Notes: generated by a model from the letters alone, not told the origin. Positions 16,797 to 26,260 are shown, counted from the first letter of the stretch. The stretch: 64,000 nucleotides of DNA from Bradyrhizobium sp. AUGA SZCCT0158 (GCF_018130065.1 NZ_JAFCME010000005.1:248001-312000), one strand, 5' to 3'. Translations and numbers: made by a program.

Positions 16797-17390
16797 TCAT
16801 GAAAACCAGTATCTTGGCAAGCCGTGGCAATTAGAAGGCGCCGCGCAATTGCGGGTTGTCTCCGCCGTCAGCCAATTCGCCGACAGGCCGGCATGGCCGA
16901 GTTCGCCGCCCGGGCGATAGATCTCGAGTTCGGCGACCGGCCTTCTGTCGGCGCCGCGCCACCGGAAGTCCCGGCGGCCGCCCTTGGGGTGCCGGAAAAT
17001 CTCATAAGCCTCTGTTTTGTCATGCGGATCAAACTGGCTGACGGCAAAAGCGCGCGACGAGCGGTCGAGCAGGCTCCAGGCACCCCTCAATGAGGCGTCG
17101 TTCAATGAGGCGTCCCTCGACGAGGGGTCCATCGCTGCGAGATCGGGCAATTGTTCCCACAGCGCCATGCCGCCCATGGCGAGCAGGGCCAGGGTCACTA
17201 CATACGCAACCAGCCGTGCCAGCGTACCGCAGACCTTGTCCGCAAAGCTGGTCAGCGCCGGATGGATTCTCGTCGTATAATGGGACTTGCAATGGGACCT
17301 GGCCGGTTCGGCCGAAAAGGACTGCATCAAACGCCCAAACGCTACTGTCAAACCTCCTTGCAAACGTTGTCTTGAGGGTGTTTCTCGCAT
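16797..17390 (-). pseudogene. Decaying membrane-anchored hypothetical gene
   Basis: The frame encodes one membrane helix (LARLVAYVVTLALLAMGGMAL) after a basic N-terminus, then a soluble part with EAYEIFRHPKGGRRD and AELEIYRPGGEL. I recall longer bradyrhizobial proteins with this pattern. The middle seems lost after AELEIYRPGGEL. Near 16860 the present frame runs on into unlike sequence, whereas a shift by one base would read DNPQLRGAF and stop at 16831. A 15-bp imperfect triplicate at 17087-17130 gives DASL repeats in the protein. The start could also be at 17327. That it is decayed rests on my memory of relatives. Confidence 0.45.
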
Positions 17391-17423
17391 AGAAGCGCTG
17401 CCTTCTCCCTTTCCGCCGCGGGC

Positions 17424-17437
17424 GGGGGGGGGGGGGG
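17424..17437. repeat. 14-nt poly-G homopolymer
   Basis: There are fourteen consecutive G on the plus strand, beginning 41 nt before the asd ATG and lying just upstream of the minus-strand gene. Runs of this length are rare and prone to slippage. It could alter promoter spacing, or it may be a sequencing or assembly artefact. Confidence 0.85.
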
Positions 17438-17464
17438 ACGCCATTTTTCGTCGGAGAGTGAACG

Positions 17465-18499
<1,035 letters not shown>

Positions 18500-18507
18500 C
18501 TGCCGGC

Positions 18508-18573
18508 GAATAGTGAGTAGCGAATAGCGAATGGAAATTTCCCTTATTCGCTACTCGCCATTCGCTACTCGCC
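18508..18573. repeat. Short-unit GCGAATRG repeat with inverted arms, copy 2
   Basis: GCGAATAGTGAGTAGCGAAT and AGCGAATGG are mirrored by TTATTCGCTACTCGCC and ATTCGCTACTCGCC around a GAAATTTCCC centre. It spans the whole gap between convergent asd and the carbonic anhydrase gene and contains the stop codon of the latter. Confidence 0.78.
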
Positions 18574-19215
18574 CACCATCTCACTAACACCGCGGAATTC
18601 CTTCGCGGTCTGGTCGAGCACGAACAGCGAGCCTTCGGCGACGCCGAAATAGGCGCCGTGCAGTTCCATTTCGCCGCGCTCGACGCGCGCGCGCACGAAC
18701 GGAAACGTCAGCAGGTTTTCCAGCGAGCGGAAGATCGCGGCTTTCTCGATCCGGACGGTGAAATCCTGCATCGTTTCGCGCTCGCGCTGTTCGACGACTT
18801 CGCCCGGCTTGATGAACATCGCCATCCAGCGCCCGATGAAATCGCCCGGCGACAACGGATCGATCTTATCGATGAAGGCCTTGATGCCACCGCACTGGGC
18901 GTGGCCGAGCACCACGATATGCTTGATGCGGAGCACGTTAACCGCATATTCGAGCGCCGCGGATACGCCGTGGGCGCCGCCGTCAGGCTGATAGACCGGT
19001 ACCAGATTGGCGACGTTGCGGACCACGAACAGTTCACCCGGGCCGGCGTCGAAAATGACCTCCGGGGAGACGCGGGAATCGCAGCAGCCGATCACCATGA
19101 CAGCGGGTGACTGGCCGCGTTCGGACAGTTCCCGGTAGCGTGACTGTTCCGTAGGCAGTCGCTGCGAGGTGAAGGTCCGGTAGCCGTCGAGCAGATGTTG
19201 CGGAAATGCGGTCAT
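18565..19215 (-). CDS. Beta-class carbonic anhydrase
   Basis: This 216-residue zinc enzyme hydrates CO2. The zinc-site residues are C44, D46 and R48 in CCDSRVS and H105 and C108 in GHAQCGG. The bicarbonate-site stretch VVRNVANLVPVY is also typical. It would supply bicarbonate for carboxylations or balance pH. The start at 19215 gives a normal length. The last two codons before the stop (GE) and the TAG itself lie in the downstream repeat, so the C-terminus may have been reshaped. The upstream gap holds an EcfG-type promoter, but that reads the other way. Confidence 0.95.
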   Translation of the reverse strand: MTAFPQHLLDGYRTFTSQRLPTEQSRYRELSERGQSPAVMVIGCCDSRVSPEVIFDAGPGELFVVRNVANLVPVYQPDGGAHGVSAALEYAVNVLRIKHIVVLGHAQCGGIKAFIDKIDPLSPGDFIGRWMAMFIKPGEVVEQRERETMQDFTVRIEKAAIFRSLENLLTFPFVRARVERGEMELHGAYFGVAEGSLFVLDQTAKEFRGVSEMVGE

Positions 19216-19244
19216 GGCCCTTGCCTAACCATAGACCGATGACA

Positions 19245-19269
19245 GGAACAAGGCTTTCGGGCGGCCGTT
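19245..19269 (+). promoter_or_regulatory. EcfG-type (general stress) promoter match
   Basis: GGAAC at 19245-19249, a 17-nt spacer ending in C, and GTT at 19267-19269 give GGAAC-N16-CGTT, the published consensus of the alphaproteobacterial general stress sigma factor EcfG. The ATG of the CoA lyase gene is 48 nt downstream, a normal leader length. Confidence 0.6.
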
Positions 19270-19316
19270 TGAAATGATATCGCGTGGGGTTCAATAACAC
19301 CTCAGGAAACCAGCCC

Positions 19317-20195
19317 ATGATCCGTCCGCGCCGCAGCCTGTTGTTCATGCCCGGATCGAACGCGCGGGCGCTGGAAAAGGCGCGCAACCTTGCCGCCGAC
19401 GGTATCATCCTCGACCTTGAGGATTCGGTGGCGCCGGACGCCAAGGCGCTGGCCCGTGACCAGATCGCCAAGGCGATCGCGGCCGGCGGGTTCGGCAAGC
19501 GCGAGGTGCTGATCCGGGTCAACAGCCTGGAGACGCCGTGGTGGATCGACGACGTCACGATGGCCGGCAAGGCGCGGCCCGACGGCATCCTGGTTCCCAA
19601 GGTTTCCAGCGTCGCCGATCTCGGCGCCATCGCCAATCGCCTCAGCGACATCAACGCGGATACCTCGATCCGGGTCTGGGCGATGATCGAGACTTCGCGC
19701 GCGGTATTGGATGCGGACAAGCTCGCCGCGGCGTCGAAGGATTCGGAAACGCGCCTTGCGGGCTTCGTGTTCGGGCCGAACGACATTTCGCGGGAGACGC
19801 GCATCCGGATGCAGCCGGGCCGCGCCGCGATGATCCCGATGATCATCCACTGCATCCTGGCGGCACGTGCGCATGGCCTCGAAATCCTCGACGGGCCGTA
19901 CAGCGATATCAGCAACGTCGACGGCTTTGCGGTTGAATGCGCGCAGGGGCGCGATCTCGGGTTTGACGGCAAGACGCTGATCCATCCGAGCCATATCGAG
20001 GCCTGCAACGCGATCTTCACGCCGCCGGCGGAGGAAGTCGCGGAAGCCCGCAAGATCATCGCGGCGTTCCAGCAGCCCGAAAACGCTTCCCGCGGCGCCA
20101 TCCAGCTCGACGGCCGCATGGTGGAACGGCTGCACGCCGACATGGCCAAGCGCACCATCGCCATTGCGGACGCGATCTCCGCGATGGGGCATTAA
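19317..20195 (+). CDS. HpcH/HpaI-CitE type CoA ester lyase
   Basis: This 292-residue protein belongs to the CitE/malyl-CoA lyase-like aldolase family. RRSLLFMPGSN near the start and DGIILDLEDSVAPDAK carry the CoA- and metal-site residues; MIETSRAVLDAD and GPNDISRETRI form the next barrel strands, and GFDGKTLIHPSHIE the C-terminal signature. It could be a malyl-CoA, citramalyl-CoA or beta-methylmalyl-CoA lyase, or the related thioesterase; sequence alone does not decide. AGGAAA precedes the ATG at 19317. The EcfG-type promoter suggests expression under stress or in stationary phase. Confidence 0.87.
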   Translation: MIRPRRSLLFMPGSNARALEKARNLAADGIILDLEDSVAPDAKALARDQIAKAIAAGGFGKREVLIRVNSLETPWWIDDVTMAGKARPDGILVPKVSSVADLGAIANRLSDINADTSIRVWAMIETSRAVLDADKLAAASKDSETRLAGFVFGPNDISRETRIRMQPGRAAMIPMIIHCILAARAHGLEILDGPYSDISNVDGFAVECAQGRDLGFDGKTLIHPSHIEACNAIFTPPAEEVAEARKIIAAFQQPENASRGAIQLDGRMVERLHADMAKRTIAIADAISAMGH

Positions 20196-20220
20196 GACTA
20201 GTTGAGAGCGGCGGTCTCTT

Positions 20221-20358
20221 CCCTTCTCCCCTTGTGGGAGAAGGTGGCGCGAAGCGCCGGATGAGGGGTTCTCTCCTCACGGTAAGATTTGAATCTGAGG
20301 ATAGGGACCCCTCATCCGGCGCGCTTCGCGCGCCACCTTCTCCCACAAGGGGAGAAGG
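20221..20358. repeat. Large palindromic repeat (CCTTCTCCCCTTGTGGG class)
   Basis: CCTTCTCCCCTTGTGGGAGA, then GGTGGCGCGAAGCGCC and GGATGAGGGG, is repeated in near-perfect reverse order ending CACAAGGGGAGAAGG, so the ends could pair over about 50 bp. It occupies the gap between the convergent CoA lyase and glycosyltransferase-like genes. A related GC-rich element lies at 43367-43544. Confidence 0.85.
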
Positions 20359-20379
20359 AAGAAGATGCGGCGTGCCGGT

Positions 20380-21168
20380 TTATTTACCAAACTTCTCCGT
20401 CGCCCAGGCGTAGAGGCTGCCAGGCACAGGCCTCTGCCCGCCGCGGCCCTTCGGCGAGATGTGCAGCCCGATAATCGCGGGATCGGCGAGCAGCGCCGAA
20501 TAATCTGACGGCTCGAAAAACAATTTCGGTTCCGCATGCACCGCATAAAACGATTGCTTCGGCAGCGCGTGCTGCAATTCGTTCGACCGGCGCGCGAGTG
20601 CGGTGAGCGCGGCCGGACCGAAGATTGCGACGCGAATATCCGAGAGGCGGTTCGATCCGCCGCGCAGTTGCCGCAGCTTGAAGGTCAGGCGATGGCGCAG
20701 CGCCAGCCAGTCCGGCGTCAGCTCGTCCTGCTTCATCAGATTTTCGAACGCCGTCACGATCGGATCGCTAGGGGGCAGATACAAAACCGAATTGCCGAGT
20801 TGGCGCGGCCGCTCCCAGGCGAAATAGGGCTTTGCAGGATCGATCTCGACCGGCTTCAGCAGCAGGACATCCGCGTCGAGCCACAGGCCGGCCTTCTCCG
20901 CCATCAGCCGCATGCGGAAGAAATCGCTGAATTGCAGAATGGTCCAATCGCGCCAGCTGCCGTCCGGCTGCGGCGAGCGAAGCCGCTCGGAAAAGGAATG
21001 CGGCAGGATCGCTTCGGCCTCGGCGTTGCCGACGCCGTCAGGCAGGTCGGCAAGCGGCTCGAAACTGTAGACGGTGACCTTGTGGCCCGCCGCGACCTGC
21101 GATCGCAGGCAGGTCAGCCGGAGCGCATCGAGCGGGCCATGCCAGAAGGTGACGACGTCAGGCCGCAT
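20380..21168 (-). CDS. Glycosyltransferase-like protein with DXD motif
   Basis: This 262-residue protein resembles the GT32/capsular-type glycosyltransferase fold. It begins TFWHGPLDALRLTCLRS and has FSDFFRMRLMAEKAGLWLDADVLLL near residues 90-115, where LDADV holds the DXD metal and sugar-nucleotide motif. YFAWERP and SVLYLPPSDP are like segments of that family. It may add a sugar to surface polysaccharide, but no polysaccharide genes are adjacent and the donor is unknown. The gene ends 22 nt beyond a large palindrome and starts 42 nt after leuD ends. Confidence 0.7.
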   Translation of the reverse strand: MRPDVVTFWHGPLDALRLTCLRSQVAAGHKVTVYSFEPLADLPDGVGNAEAEAILPHSFSERLRSPQPDGSWRDWTILQFSDFFRMRLMAEKAGLWLDADVLLLKPVEIDPAKPYFAWERPRQLGNSVLYLPPSDPIVTAFENLMKQDELTPDWLALRHRLTFKLRQLRGGSNRLSDIRVAIFGPAALTALARRSNELQHALPKQSFYAVHAEPKLFFEPSDYSALLADPAIIGLHISPKGRGGQRPVPGSLYAWATEKFGK

Positions 21169-21210
21169 CGGCGTCGCCTCACTATTGTCGAGCGAGGCCG
21201 CGACCCGCGA

Positions 21211-21816
21211 TCAGGCCCAGGCGCGCTCTTTTTTGGCCTTGGCCTCGTAGCTGTCGATGGAAGTCTTTTTCTCCATCGTCAGGCCAATGTCGTCCAGACC
21301 GTTGAGCAGGCAATGCTTGCGGAACGGGTCGATCTCGAACTTCACGGTGCCGCCGTCGGGGCCGCGGATTTCCTGGGCCGCGAGATCGATGGTCAGCGTC
21401 GCGTTGGCGCCGCGCTCGGCGTCGTCGAACAATTTGTCGAGGTCGTCCTGGGTGACGCGGATCGGCAGAATGCCGTTCTTGAAGCAGTTGTTGTAGAAGA
21501 TGTCGCCGAACGAGGTCGAGATCACGCAGCGGATGCCGAAATCCAGCAGTGCCCACGGCGCGTGCTCGCGGCTCGAGCCGCAGCCGAAATTGTCACCGGC
21601 GACCAGCACCTTGGAATTGCGGTAGGCCGGCTTGTTGAGGATGAAATCCGGATTCTCGCTGCCGTCATCCTTGTAGCGCTGTTCGGAGAACAGGCCCTTG
21701 CCAAGGCCGGTACGCTTGATGGTCTTCAGATACTGCTTCGGAATGATCATGTCGGTGTCGACATTGATGATCTTCAGGGGCGCGGCGACGCCTTCCAGTG
21801 TGGTGAACTTGTCCAT
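21211..21816 (-). CDS. leuD: 3-isopropylmalate dehydratase small subunit
   Basis: This 201-residue swivel-domain subunit pairs with LeuC to isomerise 2- to 3-isopropylmalate. The family blocks [24 protein letters not shown] and [13 protein letters not shown] are all present, and the length is normal for bacterial LeuD. It is on the same strand as leuC but about 4.8 kb downstream, separated by unrelated genes, so the two subunits are probably transcribed separately. The glycosyltransferase-like gene follows after 42 nt and could be co-transcribed. Confidence 0.96.
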   Translation of the reverse strand: MDKFTTLEGVAAPLKIINVDTDMIIPKQYLKTIKRTGLGKGLFSEQRYKDDGSENPDFILNKPAYRNSKVLVAGDNFGCGSSREHAPWALLDFGIRCVISTSFGDIFYNNCFKNGILPIRVTQDDLDKLFDDAERGANATLTIDLAAQEIRGPDGGTVKFEIDPFRKHCLLNGLDDIGLTMEKKTSIDSYEAKAKKERAWA

Positions 21817-21923
21817 CGAACGTACTTCCCGGCTGAATGAGGGATAGGGACGCTGATTTATCGCGAAATCGCCCCCGGCAAAAGGCCAATTTGCGCAATC
21901 CTACCCCGCTCCTAGGCTCCTCC

Positions 21924-22322
21924 TTAAGTTTCCTGGGCCTCAATCGCCTCCATATCGGCGTCCGACAGGCCGAAATGGTGGCCGATTTCGTGGATCAGGA
22001 CGTGGCGGACGATGTGGCCCAGCGTTTCCTCATGCTCCGCCCAATAGTCCAGGATCGGTCGCCGGTAGAGCCAGATCATGTTGGGCAGGCGGGCGACGTC
22101 GTTATTGCTTTGCTGCGGCAGGCCGACGCCCTGGAACAGGCCGAGCAGGTCGAACTCGCTTTGCGCCTGCATCTCGTCGAGGATCTCGTCGGTCGGGAAA
22201 TCGTCGACGCGGATGATGACGCCCTCGCACAGGGTTCGAAAGCCCTTTGGCAGGCGCTCGAAAACCTCATGCGCCATGGCTTCCATTTCGGCGAGCGACG
22301 GTGCTTTTGCTTCCTTCCACAT
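21924..22322 (-). CDS. Minimal zinc metallopeptidase (DUF1025-like)
   Basis: This 132-residue protein carries H111-E112-x-x-H115 in LIHEIGHHFGLSDADME, the zincin motif followed by a conserved aspartate-rich turn. The small family of acidic minimal metalloproteases in proteobacteria and actinobacteria has this length and the preceding TLGHIVRHV helix. No signal peptide is seen, so it should act in the cytosol. A proteolytic role is inferred from the motif only; natural substrates are not known to me. Confidence 0.85.
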   Translation of the reverse strand: MWKEAKAPSLAEMEAMAHEVFERLPKGFRTLCEGVIIRVDDFPTDEILDEMQAQSEFDLLGLFQGVGLPQQSNNDVARLPNMIWLYRRPILDYWAEHEETLGHIVRHVLIHEIGHHFGLSDADMEAIEAQET

Positions 22323-22459
22323 CGCACCTGTTTAGCGCGTGTTGCTCCAGCGCGCCTACTCATTTTGCGCGCCTACTGATCTTGAATATCATCGCAAGGT
22401 TGACCTTGGCGCGGCAATCGGAGACCGTACGGCCCGATAACAGGCTTTGGGTGGGCGGA

Positions 22460-22786
22460 ATGAAGCGGATTGCGACGGCGGCGGTAGCGGCGATTTTGAC
22501 CGGATTCTTGTTGCCGGGTGGCGGCGCACAGGCTCAGACGGCACCGTCGGGGGTGCGCACCGCGCAGGCGCCGAAGCCGGCCGCCACCGATGCGTCCGCA
22601 CAACGCCGGCGGCCGCTCCGCCGCGTGCCGATCTACCGGCAGGACCCGTGGGAACCCGATGTCTATCCGCGTTACAATCCGGGGCCGAATGCGGTGCGCA
22701 GTTGCACCGCGACCTATGTGCAGGAATACCGGCCGAGCGGTACCGTCATCACGCCGCGCATGAACTGCTACTGGCGACCCGGTTAG
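22460..22786 (+). CDS. Small secreted hypothetical protein
   Basis: This 108-residue protein has a signal peptide (residues 1-26, ending AQAQT), then an Ala/Pro-rich linker and a compact part with PIYRQDPWEPDVYPRYNPGP, CTATYVQEYRPSGTV and MNCYWRPG. Two cysteines in the mature part could form a disulfide. This pattern recurs in rhizobial periplasmic proteins of unknown role. GGGCGGA precedes the ATG at 22460; the longer frame has no signal peptide. Confidence 0.72.
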   Translation: MKRIATAAVAAILTGFLLPGGGAQAQTAPSGVRTAQAPKPAATDASAQRRRPLRRVPIYRQDPWEPDVYPRYNPGPNAVRSCTATYVQEYRPSGTVITPRMNCYWRPG

Positions 22787-23140
22787 CGCCGGCGCGCTAG
22801 CGTCCAAATCGATCAGCGTTCCAAATATCTCTGCGCCGGCGGGCCATGAACGAGAATGGCCGTCGCCACGCGCGACCTCGAAGCGTTCATGTTTGAAATC
22901 ATGACGGGCTCATGAGTGCGGAGTGTCCGCAGCGATGCAACGGCAGTCTGCGCCGGCTTGACGCGCCGCTGAAATCAATCGGAACCGATGTACACGCTCC
23001 TTGTTCATCTTCGCGGCGCAGTCATTCAGTTCGCATTCACGTCCTCAGCTTCAAGCTGTGAACTGCGTCGCGGCGTAGCCGCTGCTTGTCGAGCACCGCT
23101 CGCCACGAACGTGACATTCCGAGGACCAAGGAGACTACAT
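22787..23140 (+). promoter_or_regulatory. 354-bp leader/promoter region of the His-rich gene with EcfG-type match
   Basis: No gene is supported in this gap. GGAAC at 22981-22985, a 17-nt spacer and GTT at 23003-23005 match the EcfG general-stress consensus, except that T precedes GTT where C is usual. The transcript would have a leader of about 125 nt before the ATG at 23141. An AAGGAG at 23128-23133 is the ribosome-binding site. Nothing else stands out. Confidence 0.5.
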
Positions 23141-23398
23141 ATGCAGGTGATGAAAGTTCTGGGGCTTGCCGCCTTTGGCGTCATGCTCGTTATAGCCGCT
23201 CCGACTGAGCGCGCTAACGCGTTGTCGCTGAGCAACCCCGGTGCTGGCGCCGCCGTCCAGGAGGAGGTCAAGCCCGAGACGACGGAGGCGGGATGGCGAC
23301 ATCGCCATCATCGCTGGCATCGTCACCACCATCATCGCTGGCACCGTCATCATCACCATCGTCGGCATCACCATCATCACCATTATCGCCGCTGGTGA
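23141..23398 (+). CDS. Small secreted histidine-rich protein
   Basis: This 85-residue protein starts with a signal peptide (about residues 1-27, VLGLAAFGVMLVIAA). It ends in about 35 residues made almost only of His, Arg and Trp, for example HRWHRHHHHRWHRHHHH. Such tails bind Ni, Zn, Cu or Co ions in known metal-storage and chaperone proteins, so periplasmic metal buffering is a reasonable inference. AAGGAG lies 7 nt upstream of this ATG; the longer frame from 22988 lacks any site. The gene is followed by a large hairpin and a Tyr/Arg-rich secreted protein, and preceded by an EcfG-like promoter. Confidence 0.75.
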   Translation: MQVMKVLGLAAFGVMLVIAAPTERANALSLSNPGAGAAVQEEVKPETTEAGWRHRHHRWHRHHHHRWHRHHHHRRHHHHHHYRRW

Positions 23399-23414
23399 TC
23401 GCGAGTTTGCGGAT

Positions 23415-23459
23415 TTGAAGTGAGCAGGTCCGTTCATCGCGGGTCTGTTTTCACTTCAA
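23415..23459. terminator. Long stem-loop after the His-rich gene
   Basis: TTGAAGTGA at 23415-23423 pairs perfectly with TCACTTCAA at 23451-23459, and the inner CAGGTCCG pairs with CGGGTCTG allowing two G-U pairs. A four-T run lies in the 3' arm. It probably ends or protects the transcript. Confidence 0.5.
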
Positions 23460-23531
23460 GTTTACTGCCATGAAACGGGCGCCATTGCTGCCTGTTATTT
23501 GATGATCCTGAATCAGAGGAGGTAGATCGTC

Positions 23532-23846
23532 ATGAAGATGTTGATCGGAGCAGCTGCTGTCGCTGGCGCTCTGGTGTTTGCCGGCCCGGCGGCGGTCAAT
23601 TCGGCCGCCGCGGCATCGCCGCAAATGAAGCAACAAACCGCCGGCACGTCAGGTGCGACCGACTTCAGCGCGCAGCGCTATTACCGGCGCCACTATGGTT
23701 ACGGCTATTATCGACCGTATTACCGCTCATACTATCGCCCGTATTACGGACCCCGCTATTACGCGCGGCCCTCTTACTACCGGCCATATCCCTATTACGC
23801 ACCGGCGCCGTTCACATTCGGCTTCGGGTTCGGGCCGTATTGGTAA
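23532..23846 (+). CDS. Small secreted Tyr/Arg/Pro-rich protein
   Basis: This 104-residue protein has a signal peptide (residues 1-27) and a low-complexity mature part built from YY, YR, RPYY and YGP steps, ending FTFGFGFGPYW. Such sequences occur in surface or periplasmic proteins of Bradyrhizobiaceae, and no enzymatic role can be read from them. Tyrosines could cross-link or stack; this is speculation. AGGAGG lies 9 nt before the ATG. It follows the His-rich gene by 133 nt and may share its stress-linked expression. Confidence 0.75.
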   Translation: MKMLIGAAAVAGALVFAGPAAVNSAAAASPQMKQQTAGTSGATDFSAQRYYRRHYGYGYYRPYYRSYYRPYYGPRYYARPSYYRPYPYYAPAPFTFGFGFGPYW

Positions 23847-23917
23847 CGGGCGCGGCCATCGCGCTCAGGAGACGAGCGCGATGGCGTTGATCCCGTTTTC
23901 GCGGAGCGAGAAGCGGA

Positions 23918-25615
23918 TCAGGCGGCGCGAATGAGATCGAGGAACGTGTTGACGTCGGCGCGCAGCTTCTCCGACTGATGGCTGAGGTCGTCGGCCGCCG
24001 TCAGCACTTCCGACGCCGCGGCGCCGGTCTCGTTGGCGGCGTCATTGACGCTGCCGACGTTCGAAGATACCTCGGTCGTCCCCTTCGAAACTTCCTGGAT
24101 GTTCTGCGCGATGTCGCGGGTCGCAGCGCTCTGCTGCTCGACCGCGGCGGCGATCGCCGTGGCGATTTCGTTCATCTGGGCGATCGTCGTCCCGATCGCC
24201 TTGATGGCCGTCACGGCGTTGCCGGTCTCCTGCTGGATCGCGGCGATCTGGGCTGAAATATCCTCCGTCGCCTTGGCGGTCTGGGTGGCAAGCGCCTTCA
24301 CCTCGGTGGCGACGACGGCAAAGCCCTTGCCGGACTCGCCAGCGCGCGCCGCTTCGATCGTGGCGTTGAGCGCCAGCAGGTTGGTCTGCGACGCGATGTT
24401 CTGGATCAGCGAAATGACTTCGCCGATCTTCTGTGCCGCTTCGGCCAGGCCCTCGACGGTCTTGTTGGTGCGGTCGGTCTCGGCGACAGCAAGGTTGGCG
24501 GTCTGGGACGCCTGCGCCACCTGGCGCGAGATTTCGCTGATCGAGGCATGCAGTTCCTCGGTCGCCACGGCAACCGTCTGCACGTTCGCGGAGGCGACGT
24601 CGGAGGCGTTGGCGACGGCGGTGGCCTGCCGGCTGGTTTCCTCCGCCGTTGCCGTCATGCTGCCGGCGGTGGCGTGCATCTCGGCCGACGCCGCGGTCAG
24701 CGTTTGCAGGGCTTCCGAGATCTGGACGTCGAAGGTCGCGATGTAACCTTCGATGGCGCGCTGACGGGCTTCCTTGCGGACCTGCTCCTCGCGCTGTTCG
24801 GCTTCGAGGCGTCGCGCCGTCATCGCATTTTCCTTGAAGACGGTGAGCGACTTGGCGAGACCGCCAACCTCGTCGGTGCGGCCGGCACCGACGATCGAAA
24901 TATCGAGATCGCCCCCGGCAAGCTTGGTCATTTCAAGCGTCATGCGCCGCAATGGTTGGGCGATCTGGCCGAACGCGATCCAGCCGAGGATGGCAAAGGC
25001 CAGCAGCAGGCCGACAATCGCCCCGACCACCAGCAAGAGACGGGTGTAATCGGCGCTGGCGACGCTCGCGTCGCGCGCGGCGCGCATGGCGTCCGTATTG
25101 ATGGTGATGAGTTGCCCCACTGCTGCGATCGCGGTCTGGCGATGCTTGGCCGCAACATTGCGCGAATAGGCGAAGGCTTCTTCCATCTTGCCCGCGGCCG
25201 CCAGTTCGAACACCTTGGCGCTGGCGACCCGGCGGTCCTTGACCGCGGTTCGCATTGTGTCGATCAGTTGGCGCTGCTCGGGAGCAGTGGTGACGGTCGC
25301 CAGACGATCGATTGCTGCCAGCGTGGCATCGGTGGCCTTGCCATAGGACTCGACGTTCTGGCTGATCGCCTTGGCGTCGGTGCCGGAGAGGATGACGTTC
25401 TTCTCGCTCACCGCGGCGCTGTTGAAATGGCTTTCGGCCTGCAGGCTGTATTGCACCCGCATCGCGTTGCCGTCGACCAGGCTCGCCGCCGTCGCGGACA
25501 GGTTGCTCAGCGCTATCGAGGCCTGGACGACGATCCCGACTGCCACAAGGGCGACGATCGCGGCAGGCACCGCGATCTTGGCAATAATGGGCAGGTTCTG
25601 AAATCTGGCGATCAT
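23918..25615 (-). CDS. Methyl-accepting chemotaxis protein
   Basis: This 565-residue chemoreceptor has a first membrane helix at about 13-35, a periplasmic four-helix-type sensor to about 187, a second helix at about 188-210, a HAMP domain ([19 protein letters not shown]) and a long coiled-coil signalling domain. The CheA/CheW contact tip is in [20 protein letters not shown] and [14 protein letters not shown]. No C-terminal CheR-docking pentapeptide is seen. No other chemotaxis gene is nearby, so it is an orphan receptor; its ligand is unknown. Confidence 0.94.
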   Translation of the reverse strand: MIARFQNLPIIAKIAVPAAIVALVAVGIVVQASIALSNLSATAASLVDGNAMRVQYSLQAESHFNSAAVSEKNVILSGTDAKAISQNVESYGKATDATLAAIDRLATVTTAPEQRQLIDTMRTAVKDRRVASAKVFELAAAGKMEEAFAYSRNVAAKHRQTAIAAVGQLITINTDAMRAARDASVASADYTRLLLVVGAIVGLLLAFAILGWIAFGQIAQPLRRMTLEMTKLAGGDLDISIVGAGRTDEVGGLAKSLTVFKENAMTARRLEAEQREEQVRKEARQRAIEGYIATFDVQISEALQTLTAASAEMHATAGSMTATAEETSRQATAVANASDVASANVQTVAVATEELHASISEISRQVAQASQTANLAVAETDRTNKTVEGLAEAAQKIGEVISLIQNIASQTNLLALNATIEAARAGESGKGFAVVATEVKALATQTAKATEDISAQIAAIQQETGNAVTAIKAIGTTIAQMNEIATAIAAAVEQQSAATRDIAQNIQEVSKGTTEVSSNVGSVNDAANETGAAASEVLTAADDLSHQSEKLRADVNTFLDLIRAA

Positions 25616-25852
25616 TTTCTCGAGTCTCGCTTGAGGAAAATTTGCGCTGCCGAACCGTTGCGGCGGCCCCGGGGACCGCTCGTGACACGGCGCCGCGTCG
25701 GATCAAGCCCTCAACACGAGGGGATCCTAAAGGCAGCTATCGATTTTCTGATTGGTTAAGGAGGAGTTTACCAGCCGGCCCTTAGCAAAGTGTTGACGCT
25801 GTCAGTAACGGGCTCCTTGAACGCGGTCCTGGCAAAACCCGGCGACCCAGCC

Positions 25853-26143
25853 CTACCCCAAACCCTTGGCCAGCAAGACGATGCCGTCCGCACCGGCTTT
25901 GCGGTCCCTGGATATTTCCAGATACTCCGGCGAGTCTGCAAAGGCCCGGAACGCGGCCTGGTCGGGAAACGACATCAGCACCAGCTTGTCGCGATCCCAC
26001 ACGCCCTCCAGCACGGCCGGCCCTTCATCCGCCGACAACAGCCGGCCCTGGAATTTTTTGAACACGTCGAAGAAGCGCGCCTGATAGCGGTCATAGGCGG
26101 CGCGGTCGGTCATCTTCAATTGCACGATCACATAGACGGTCAT
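25853..26143 (-). CDS. DUF1330 domain protein
   Basis: This 96-residue cytosolic protein has the ferredoxin-like alpha-beta fold expected of DUF1330, with YVIVQLKMTD, VLEGVWDRDKLVLMSFPD and FADSPEYLEISRDR as the family blocks. The biochemical function of the family is not settled. The ATG at 26143 has AAGGA 6 nt upstream, better than the TTG two codons earlier. It stands alone between the chemoreceptor and a terminator. Confidence 0.85.
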   Translation of the reverse strand: MTVYVIVQLKMTDRAAYDRYQARFFDVFKKFQGRLLSADEGPAVLEGVWDRDKLVLMSFPDQAAFRAFADSPEYLEISRDRKAGADGIVLLAKGLG

Positions 26144-26206
26144 GTCCAATCCTTCTCGCGAGCGAGTTCAACATTACCAATGCTGGCAAATCTAAGCTGA
26201 AACAAA

Positions 26207-26235
26207 ACAGGCGCCCGCTGGGGCGCCTGTTTTTT
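26207..26235 (-). terminator. Bidirectional intrinsic terminator
   Basis: ACAGGCGCCC and GGGCGCCTGT form a perfect 10-bp stem with a GCTG loop, with T-runs on both strands (TTTTTT after it on plus, TTTT on minus). On the minus strand it would end transcripts coming from leuC and the small gene at 26261. Confidence 0.85.
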
Positions 26236-26260
26236 GCATGCGGTGATGAGCGCGACGGGC

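Noticed and set aside
23290..23395. CAT/CAC-rich microsatellite that might be noncoding simple repeat
   Set aside because: The frame has a good ribosome-binding site and a signal peptide, and only one reading gives an exported protein, so I keep it as a gene.
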